Assembly (NCBI GenBank): GCA_022842225.1
Contig: JALHPX010000247.1
Span: 1-5,337 of the forward strand
DNA length: 5,337 nt
Source: a bacterium
Lineage (GTDB): Bacteria > Bdellovibrionota > FAC87 > UBA2466
Direction of reading: 5' to 3'
Position numbers and translations under genes: made by a program
Notes under the pieces: model-generated
Told to the model about the DNA's origin: nothing
The model's input: the letters and a program-made list of their open reading frames with translations, nothing else
The model's database searches: none
Shown: positions 1-4,846 of the stretch, piece after piece
How positions within the stretch are numbered: the stretch's first letter is position 1
Layout: each line of letters starts with the position of its first letter

Positions 1-658
1 ATAGAATTCCAAACGCGATCGGATCCCATTTGCTCAACTGCCAACGCACGGGGAGAAATTCGATCTCGGCACCGCCGTAAAGCTTTTGACTGCCGTGGTA
101 CTCGCCAAACGAAGCGTAGGTGTTCAAAGCCAGCGCACGTGTGATCGAGTAGGCCAACGAAACTCCAAACGACAATTCAGGTGCAGGTGGCAGCAAGTTG
201 TAGCGGTACCCATTATTAACGCCTACGTCTTTGCTGACGGTACTCAGGAGTCCCAATCTCCACGGCGAAAGCGAGCTGCTATCGGCGACAACGACTGTCG
301 CTTCCGTGGAACTTAACCCGGAAGAAGTCTCAACTGCCCGTGGTTCTGGCTTCGCTTCGGCCTTTGGAGCTTCCACGGGCGCCGCGGTGGGGGGCATCGC
401 GATGCTGTTGTTATTGTGAATAACGATGGGCGCGCGATCAGAGGCGACAGTTTCTTCCGTCTTCTTCTCTTTCACGGTTTCCTTGGGCGCATCTTCCGCG
501 GATTCTTCGTCTTCTTCGACTTCTACTTGCGGGCCCTTTTTGCTTTTACTGGGCTTAGAAAAGTTAAAATTATAGGTATCTGCGAACACACCGCCGGACA
601 GGCCCATACTAATGGCCAGAACCCACGCGGTGTAAGACGTCTTAGACTTCAGTCTCAT
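1..658 (-). CDS. Secreted, probably outer-membrane beta-barrel protein (5' part; gene runs off the left edge)
   Basis: An open frame of 219 codons begins at the ATG at 658-656 and runs without a stop to base 1, so the C-terminus is missing. The start is supported by a GAGG Shine-Dalgarno at 667-664, five bases upstream. Residues 1-26 form a classical Sec signal peptide: basic N-terminus (MRLKSK), hydrophobic core, and a probable cut at VFA26|D27. Residues 35-125 are low-complexity: a Lys/Glu/Asp-rich segment (about 38-70), then Ala/Pro/Glu-rich sequence, probably a disordered periplasmic linker. From about residue 131 the sequence alternates polar and hydrophobic/aromatic residues in short strands (SPWRLGLLSTV, ELSFGVSLAYSI, LALNTYASFGEY, KLYGGAEIEF), as in outer-membrane beta-barrels. 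The barrel assignment rests on pattern alone; no specific family is recognised. A sigma-54 promoter lies immediately upstream, and the neighbouring gene encodes a sigma-54 activator, its likely regulator. Confidence 0.85.
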   Translation of the reverse strand, partial: MRLKSKTSYTAWVLAISMGLSGGVFADTYNFNFSKPSKSKKGPQVEVEEDEESAEDAPKETVKEKKTEETVASDRAPIVIHNNNSIAMPPTAAPVEAPKAEAKPEPRAVETSSGLSSTEATVVVADSSSLSPWRLGLLSTVSKDVGVNNGYRYNLLPPAPELSFGVSLAYSITRALALNTYASFGEYHGSQKLYGGAEIEFLPVRWQLSKWDPIAFGIL

Positions 659-663
659 AGTTT

Positions 664-667
664 CCTC
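664..667 (-). promoter_or_regulatory. Ribosome binding site of the beta-barrel gene
   Basis: Read on the minus strand, GAGG is followed by AAACT and then the ATG at 658-656. The five-base spacing is good, which supports this start over the internal ATG that would cut through the signal peptide. Confidence 0.7.
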
Positions 668-716
668 ATTCAAAAAGTTATTCCGATGCTTTTTCAAGCG
701 AACAGGGAATCGGAAT

Positions 717-733
717 TGCAAGCGCGGGGCCAA
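717..733 (-). promoter_or_regulatory. Sigma-54 (-24/-12) promoter of the beta-barrel gene
   Basis: The minus strand reads TTGGCCCCGCGCTTGCA. Against the consensus YTGGCACGRNNNTTGCW it matches every specified position except two (A to C and G to C in the CACG part). The invariant GG (-24) and GC (-12) are separated by the required 10 bases. The predicted transcript start is near 706, giving a leader of about 48 nt before the ATG at 658. It lies in the 126-base gap between the sigma-54 activator gene and the beta-barrel gene and points at the latter. Sigma-54 promoters need an enhancer-binding activator; one is encoded directly upstream. Confidence 0.82.
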
Positions 734-772
734 CTCACCACGCTCGGAATCGGTCCCGTTATCCGGGCCAGT

Positions 773-788
773 CTGCCAAGTTTGTCAG
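773..788. promoter_or_regulatory. Candidate activator binding site (imperfect palindrome) upstream of the beta-barrel promoter
   Basis: On the minus strand the site reads CTGACAAACTTGGCAG, an imperfect inverted repeat around a central AC. It differs at one base in 16 from the palindrome at 4799-4814 upstream of the lipoprotein gene. Its centre (780.5) lies about 62 bases upstream of the -12 element, or near -74 from the predicted transcript start, a normal place for an enhancer of a sigma-54 promoter. It covers the stop codon of the activator gene (787-785). A further TGTCAG (plus strand) lies at 796-801. Assignment to the neighbouring activator is inference. Confidence 0.6.
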
Positions 789-2554
789 CTTGGGCTGTCA
801 GTTTTATCTGACGCCAAAAGTCGGTACAAAGAGCGCTCGGAAATTCCCAGTTCCTTAGCCGTGCGAGCACGGTTGCCGTCGTTGCGCTCCAGTACGCGAT
901 TCACAAACGATGCAGTAAATTTGGATTTGCCATCCTTGAGGCTCGCTGAAAAGTCTTCGACCGACATGTTTGGCGTCGCCATGCTGCGAGCGCCAAAATC
1001 GATATCTCTCGCTTCCAAGCGGCTGCTGGGCGCTAATGCGATACTGCGCTGAATCACCTGTTCGAGTTCCCGGACGTTCCCGGGCCACGAGTAGGAGACT
1101 AATTGCCCAATGGCCTCTGAACTAAACTCGGTGGCGGGAGCGATGGCAGCCGCAAAATGCTTAGCCAGTAGCTCGATATCAAAGCTGCGTTCGCGTAACG
1201 GCGGCAGAACAATCCCAGCGCCGTGGATACGGTAAAACAGATCTTCTCGAAAGCGCTTCTCCGCGATGGCGTTTTCCAGCGACTGGTGGGTCGCTGCGAC
1301 GATACGGATATTTACCTTAACTGGCTTACCACTTCCCACTGGCTCAACTTCGCCTTCTTGAATCGCGCGCAGTAACTTCACCTGCACATCGAGCGGCATA
1401 TCGCCGATTTCGTCGAGAAACAACGTGCCCTGATCGGCCAATTGAAATTTGCCTGGCTGATCGCGGTGAGCGCCGGTGAAAGCCCCCTTCACGTGGCCAA
1501 ATAAAGTCGATTCAATCAAACTAGTGGGAATAGCGCCGCAGTTGACAGCGACAAAGGGCGCCTTGGCCCGAGCGCTGCGATCGTGCAATTCACGCGCTGC
1601 GCGCTCTTTACCCGTTCCCGTTTCTCCTAAGATCAAAACATTGAGATTGGTTGCAGCGAGTTTGGAGATACGGCTATCGATCTCCTGCATGGGGCCAGGC
1701 CCTTGGGCAAAAATCCAACCAGCCTTGCTGTTATCCGTCTTGTTTGCGATGGGTACAATCTTGTCCCGGGCCATCAGCACCAGCGAAACCTGCACACCCA
1801 GACTCGCAATCTGCGACAGCATCGCCTTTTGAATCGTATTGCCCGGAGTATGGGTCGAAAAATAAAACGCGCCCATCACTCGCTCGCCGAGAATTAAAGG
1901 CACACACGCGACCGAGAACACCTGCGCCGAAAGAATCGAATACTGATTCTCCAGCGGATGCCCAATCACGCTTTCGATTGCGACCGGACGGCGTTCGTCC
2001 AAGCACTGCTTGAGGATCGTGCTGCTAATAAACTTACGACGAACTTCCCGGCTGTCTTCCGACTCACCATAGCGAGCGAGCACATCCCACTGATTCTGCC
2101 CCGAGAGATCCGAGACGATAAAAGCCTTCTCAGCACCCACCACGCGCGCTAGCTTGCGCAGCATTTCCTCTAGCGCTGCTTCGGAACTATGCCCCTGCTC
2201 CAACTCCACTACGAAATCCTGCAACAGTGCACTTTCGGAAAATTGCTGTCCGACGGTATCGGAAGTTTCTTCTTTTAGCGGAGCATCCAAGAAGCTGGCC
2301 GTGCCGCCTTCCCAGGTGATGCGATCCAAAGCAACCAGGCGCTCGATTCCCGAAACGCGTTTGCCATTCACAGAAATCTTTTCGTCGCCCGGCAAGAGCC
2401 AGTATTCGCCACCTCTGCTTTGTAGGGTAAACAGCAGCTCCAACTTCGTCCCTTGGAGACTCAAGTCGTAGCCGGCTCCGCGCCCCACGGTAAAGAAGGG
2501 TTTAGAGAGAGTAATTACTGGCTTGGTCGCTATTTTTAGATAAAAGGGCATCAT
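785..2554 (-). CDS. Sigma-54-dependent transcriptional activator: FHA-like, GAF, AAA+ and Fis-type HTH domains
   Basis: This 589-residue enhancer-binding protein would bind upstream DNA and use ATP to open sigma-54 RNA polymerase promoters. Residues 1-92 look like an FHA fold (VGR at 23-25, VNG at 62-64), and about 105-262 like a GAF domain. The AAA+ core (about 284-510) is complete: Walker A GETGTGKE 310-317, the sigma-54-contacting GAFTGA loop 357-362, Walker B GTLFLDEI 376-383, RIVAATH 417-423, FREDLFYRI 435-443 with the arginine fingers, and WPGNVREL 490-497. A Fis-type helix-turn-helix ends the protein (about 560-580, NRARTAKELGISERSLYRLL). There is no response-regulator receiver domain, so it is not a two-component regulator. 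The ATG overlaps the kinase stop as ATGA, and no good Shine-Dalgarno is visible, suggesting translational coupling. A second ATG follows at once (2551-2549). The class is certain; the stimulus and targets are inferred, the likeliest targets being the two flanking sigma-54 promoters. Confidence 0.97.
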   Translation of the reverse strand: MMPFYLKIATKPVITLSKPFFTVGRGAGYDLSLQGTKLELLFTLQSRGGEYWLLPGDEKISVNGKRVSGIERLVALDRITWEGGTASFLDAPLKEETSDTVGQQFSESALLQDFVVELEQGHSSEAALEEMLRKLARVVGAEKAFIVSDLSGQNQWDVLARYGESEDSREVRRKFISSTILKQCLDERRPVAIESVIGHPLENQYSILSAQVFSVACVPLILGERVMGAFYFSTHTPGNTIQKAMLSQIASLGVQVSLVLMARDKIVPIANKTDNSKAGWIFAQGPGPMQEIDSRISKLAATNLNVLILGETGTGKERAARELHDRSARAKAPFVAVNCGAIPTSLIESTLFGHVKGAFTGAHRDQPGKFQLADQGTLFLDEIGDMPLDVQVKLLRAIQEGEVEPVGSGKPVKVNIRIVAATHQSLENAIAEKRFREDLFYRIHGAGIVLPPLRERSFDIELLAKHFAAAIAPATEFSSEAIGQLVSYSWPGNVRELEQVIQRSIALAPSSRLEARDIDFGARSMATPNMSVEDFSASLKDGKSKFTASFVNRVLERNDGNRARTAKELGISERSLYRLLASDKTDSPS

Positions 2555-3951
2555 TGTACTTTCACCACTGTGGGTTTTCCGCCGCGAACTTCGACGGTGG
2601 ATTCGATCGGATCAAAACCGGGTAGAGTCATCTTCAATTTGTGTTTGCCCACTTTTTGGGCGGGCAACGCTGCTTTGGGATTTACTTTTTTGTCGTCCCA
2701 ATAGACTTCGACATTCTCGGGAACTTGGAAACGCACTTCGCCGACGGCGGGCGCGGGCTTCGCTGCAGGGGTAGCGACGGGCTTGGCCCCTTCGCTTACG
2801 GCTGGCGGCGGGGTGGGAGATACCAGCGATTCGTCCTTTGCAGACGGGCGCAGAATAAACCAACTTCCCAATCCCAAAAACACCAAGAGCACAGGCAACC
2901 AGTACACTGCCCGCTTCGTACGCAACTTATAGAGACTATGCGTGAGCCGCTCAATCGCGGGACTCTCGGGGGCCTTCAGAGAAAGGTGCGCCAGGTTCTC
3001 CAGAAGATCCGCGCGGCGGTTTTCCTTGAGGGCTTTTTCGCCGTTCAAAACCAATTGCTCCGAAGCTGTGCGCAGCATTTCTAAAGTGAATGCGGTCGGC
3101 GAGCTAATCCAATTCTGCAGATTAAATAAGTCGGGCACCATGCCGATATTGGCGAGATAAGCCTCGGCAGCTTCACGGAACTCTCTCGCGGAACTAAAGC
3201 GCTTATCGAAGTCGCGTTCCAAGCCCTTTTGAATCAACGCACTCAGGCCGGCTGAAATCTTGGGATTTCTCAATTGCGGCGCTTCTGCCGAGGGCGTGCG
3301 AATCGACTGCAAAGTCGCCGTGGGCGTGGAGCGAGAAAAGGGCCGCGTGCCGGTCGTCAGAAAATACAAAATTACGGCGAGAGAAAAGAGATCCGACTCA
3401 TGGCCCACGCGATCACCCGCTGCTTGCTCCGGCGACATGAAATCGATCGAACCTACAATCGCGTTGGTTTGTGTAATGGTCGTGCCATTGTCCATTTTGG
3501 CTAATCCAAAATCTGTTACAAAAACTTTTCCATCTCGGCGTACCAAGACGTTTTCAGGCTTTAAATCGCGGTGAACAATTCCGCGCTCGTGCGAGTACTC
3601 GAGCGCCTTTAAAACTTCGATCACAATGAGAACTGCAATTTCGGGCAACACGTAAGGCAATCGGGCCTGAAACGTTTCTAAGTTCTCGCCATCGACGTAA
3701 TCCAGCACTAGCGCTGGCGGATCGGTGTCCTCGTGTACCTGCAGAACGCGCACAATATTGGGATGGGAAAGATCGGACATCAGACGCATTTCCCGACGAA
3801 CGCGTCGGGAAAATTCGGAGTCTTGGAATAGGCGGGGATGAAAAAGTTTTAAGCAAACTTCTCCCTTGCCTTGTTCCCGCGCCAAATAAACGCAAGCCGA
3901 GGCCCCGCGGCCAAGCTCGCGCTCTAGCGTATAAGTTAAAAAACTCTGCAT
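2551..3951 (-). CDS. Membrane-anchored Hanks-type Ser/Thr protein kinase with C-terminal PEGA domain
   Basis: The 466-residue protein starts with a complete kinase domain (about 7-268). The glycine-rich loop is GRGASACV (14-21), and the ATP-binding lysine is K35 in VCLK. E54 is the probable helix-C glutamate. The catalytic loop is HRDLKPEN (127-134, catalytic D129), followed by DFG (147-149), an SPE version of the APE motif (173-175), D187 and R251. All catalytic residues are present, so it should be active. A region of unknown function (about 270-345) precedes one transmembrane helix (about 349-367) and a Pro/Ala-rich linker (378-403). Residues 404-466 (VRFQVPENVEVYWDDKKV, then LPGFDPIE) resemble a PEGA domain. 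The predicted topology is kinase in the cytoplasm and PEGA in the periplasm. It is the first gene of a two-gene operon with the sigma-54 activator, whose start codon overlaps this stop. The activator is therefore the obvious candidate substrate, which is inference. Confidence 0.96.
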   Translation of the reverse strand: MQSFLTYTLERELGRGASACVYLAREQGKGEVCLKLFHPRLFQDSEFSRRVRREMRLMSDLSHPNIVRVLQVHEDTDPPALVLDYVDGENLETFQARLPYVLPEIAVLIVIEVLKALEYSHERGIVHRDLKPENVLVRRDGKVFVTDFGLAKMDNGTTITQTNAIVGSIDFMSPEQAAGDRVGHESDLFSLAVILYFLTTGTRPFSRSTPTATLQSIRTPSAEAPQLRNPKISAGLSALIQKGLERDFDKRFSSAREFREAAEAYLANIGMVPDLFNLQNWISSPTAFTLEMLRTASEQLVLNGEKALKENRRADLLENLAHLSLKAPESPAIERLTHSLYKLRTKRAVYWLPVLLVFLGLGSWFILRPSAKDESLVSPTPPPAVSEGAKPVATPAAKPAPAVGEVRFQVPENVEVYWDDKKVNPKAALPAQKVGKHKLKMTLPGFDPIESTVEVRGGKPTVVKVQ

Positions 3952-3962
3952 GTTTTTTTCCC

Positions 3963-3982
3963 CGCGCGGGTTCCCGCTCGCG
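3963..3982 (-). promoter_or_regulatory. GC-rich hairpin next to the kinase ribosome binding site
   Basis: In the kinase leader the minus strand can fold as CGC-GA-GCGG-GAAC-CCGC-GCG: a stem of seven G-C pairs with a GA bulge and a four-base loop. It touches the weak Shine-Dalgarno GGGGA (3963-3959), which sits seven bases before the ATG. The fold could lower or modulate kinase translation. This comes from manual pairing only. Confidence 0.35.
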
Positions 3983-4030
3983 CGTCGAAGTTAGCCCATG
4001 ACAAAGATGATGTAATCCCGAAGTGGGTTC

Positions 4031-4042
4031 TGTGTGTGTGTG
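4031..4042 (-). repeat. (CA)6 dinucleotide tract at the 5' end of the kinase leader
   Basis: Six perfect TG units on the plus strand read as CA on the transcribed strand. The tract starts within a few bases of the predicted transcript start (about 4045), so the mRNA would begin with a CA-rich unstructured stretch. Six dinucleotide units are short but could slip occasionally. Confidence 0.8.
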
Positions 4043-4051
4043 GTGCGCTGC

Positions 4052-4080
4052 ATTATATAGAAATCACTAAGCGAACTCAA
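4052..4080 (-). promoter_or_regulatory. Sigma-70-type promoter of the kinase-activator operon
   Basis: On the minus strand a -35 TTGAGT (4080-4075) and a perfect -10 TATAAT (4057-4052) are separated by exactly 17 bases. Transcription should begin near 4045, leaving a leader of about 93 nt before the kinase ATG at 3951. No sigma-54 element and no copy of the TTGGCAG palindrome is seen here, so the regulatory pair seems to be made by the housekeeping polymerase rather than by its own activator. Confidence 0.78.
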
Positions 4081-4095
4081 CTTGTTCGGAGAACG

Positions 4096-4140
4096 AAGCA
4101 AGAGGACCAGAGCGCAAATTGTCTCCGGTCCTCGTCGCTT
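4096..4140 (-). terminator. Hairpin terminator downstream of the lipoprotein gene
   Basis: An inverted repeat GAGGACC (4102-4108) / GGTCCTC (4127-4133) is extended inward, after one mismatch, by GAG/CTC around a ten-base loop, and outward by AAGC/GCTT. It starts 14 bases beyond the lipoprotein stop codon (4155). On the minus strand it is followed by a moderately T-rich stretch (TTGCTTCGTT) rather than a clean run of T. It separates the lipoprotein transcript from the kinase promoter just downstream. Confidence 0.6.
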
Positions 4141-4154
4141 AACCACGCTCAAAA

Positions 4155-4673
4155 TTAGAGATTGGCGGTCTTCTTCCATCGCTCGGAAAATCCGGGATCT
4201 TCCGATTGGGTGACAGAAATTGTCGCTCCATTGATTTTGTAAGCGAGTTCTCCTGCAGAGATGGTGGCTTCACATGGAATGCGCAGACCATCGGCCATGA
4301 TCGAACGCTGACTGCGGCTGGTGGAGAGAATATCGATTTTGCTTTGCGAGATGATTGCAGACGAAGAGGCAAAGGCCTTCACGGTGTCCTTGCCCGATTC
4401 GCAGAGAGTAATTGCAGTCACTTTGCCACGCTCGACACGGATTTGCGTCGTCTTTTTCACCGACTCTTGTTCAATCTGCGCAATCGTCCAAACGCCATAG
4501 ACGGCCGAACCTTCAGAGATGCTGGAACGCACTTCCAAGGAATCCACATCGACATCTTCCTGCAAGCCGGTCTTCTCGGAACCGCAGGCCGATAAAATTA
4601 CCGCGAGTCCCATGCTGGTCACCGCGAAAATCGTTTTCAAGTAAGGGCGCTTTCTGTGTTGGGTCATTTTCAT
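4155..4673 (-). CDS. Small secreted lipoprotein of unknown function
   Basis: The 172-residue protein has a lipoprotein signal: a basic N-terminus (HRKRPYLK), a hydrophobic stretch, and the lipobox LSAC with the lipidated cysteine at position 30. The residue after it is glycine, not aspartate, so by the Enterobacteria sorting rule outer-membrane retention is expected. The mature part starts with a short acidic linker (38-46), followed by an apparently beta-rich domain beginning YGVWTIAQI (59-67). Two further cysteines, C91 and C134, could form a disulfide. The domain faintly recalls small lipocalin-like lipoproteins (the GVW start), but that is too weak to assign a family. A second in-frame ATG two codons on (4667-4665) is an equally plausible start. 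The gene is preceded by a near-consensus sigma-54 promoter and followed by a hairpin terminator, so it is probably transcribed alone. Confidence 0.92.
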   Translation of the reverse strand: MKMTQHRKRPYLKTIFAVTSMGLAVILSACGSEKTGLQEDVDVDSLEVRSSISEGSAVYGVWTIAQIEQESVKKTTQIRVERGKVTAITLCESGKDTVKAFASSSAIISQSKIDILSTSRSQRSIMADGLRIPCEATISAGELAYKINGATISVTQSEDPGFSERWKKTANL

Positions 4674-4677
4674 AAAT

Positions 4678-4682
4678 CCTCC
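4678..4682 (-). promoter_or_regulatory. Ribosome binding site of the lipoprotein gene; leaves two possible starts
   Basis: The minus strand reads GGAGG-ATTT-ATG. The strong GGAGG is four bases from the ATG at 4673 and ten bases from the in-frame ATG at 4667. The first spacing is a little short and the second a little long, so the start is unresolved by two codons. Confidence 0.8.
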
Positions 4683-4719
4683 ATAAAATTTTTTAAAACC
4701 AACGAATGTCGGTCACTAA

Positions 4720-4736
4720 AGCAACGGACGTGCCAA
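4720..4736 (-). promoter_or_regulatory. Near-consensus sigma-54 (-24/-12) promoter of the lipoprotein gene
   Basis: The minus strand reads TTGGCACGTCCGTTGCT. It matches the consensus YTGGCACGRNNNTTGCW at every specified position except one (R is T), with the invariant GG and GC ten bases apart. The predicted transcript start is near 4709, giving a leader of about 36 nt ending in the GGAGG ribosome binding site. The lipoprotein gene should thus depend on sigma-54 and an enhancer-binding activator; the only one in the window is encoded at 2554-785. Confidence 0.9.
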
Positions 4737-4780
4737 GTGTCTGAGCAGTGTTTGCGAGCGTAGCGAAGTAATCCCGCCGC

Positions 4781-4846
4781 GCCAGCGCTGGCAGTGGACT
4801 GCCAAGTTTGGCAGTCTTTTTTTGAGGAGATTAGGTTTTGGCAGTC
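4781..4846. promoter_or_regulatory. Helically phased palindrome array: candidate enhancer of the lipoprotein sigma-54 promoter
   Basis: Three abutting or overlapping perfect inverted repeats share TGGCAG/CTGCCA halves. They are GCCAGCGCTGGC (4781-4792), TGGCAGT-GG-ACTGCCA (4789-4804) and GACTGCCAA-GT-TTGGCAGTC (4797-4816, plus strand). Their centres are 4786.5, 4796.5 and 4806.5, exactly 10 bases apart. A further half-site, TTTGGCAGTC (4837-4846), repeats 4807-4816 exactly, 30 bases away, and lies in the last codons of the upstream gene. The strongest palindrome is centred about 98 bases upstream of the predicted start, a typical enhancer distance, and recurs with one change in 16 upstream of the other sigma-54 promoter (773-788). 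The 4797-4816 repeat followed by seven T (4817-4823) also resembles a plus-strand intrinsic terminator, but no plus-strand gene is seen. Confidence 0.65.

Noticed and set aside
706..753. Direct repeat GGAATCGG at 706-713 and 746-753, 40 bases apart, flanking the beta-barrel sigma-54 promoter
   Set aside because: Only eight bases, two copies, and no counterpart at the lipoprotein promoter; too weak to call a site.
755..767. CCCG-TTATC-CGGG hairpin downstream of the activator gene as its terminator
   Set aside because: A stem of only four pairs with no T run on the minus strand; readthrough from the activator gene into the beta-barrel gene remains possible.
86..811. Plus-strand open frames (86-316, 231-419, 416-811)
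   Set aside because: They lie opposite the signal-peptide and barrel-strand gene on the minus strand and the sigma-54 promoter region. They show no recognisable domains, and their composition is that of a reversed coding frame.
3991..4179. Minus-strand frame of 62 codons across the gap between the lipoprotein and kinase genes
   Set aside because: It crosses the terminator hairpin and the sigma-70-type promoter, has no visible ribosome binding site, and encodes no recognisable motif.
4797..4823. Perfect hairpin followed by seven T on the plus strand, a textbook intrinsic terminator
   Set aside because: The T run is on the plus strand, while all genes here are on the minus strand and no plus-strand gene ends here. 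In the minus direction the hairpin is followed by CCACTGCC, not T. The repeat of this palindrome at 773-788 without a T run favours a protein-binding site, though a terminator for antisense transcription cannot be excluded.
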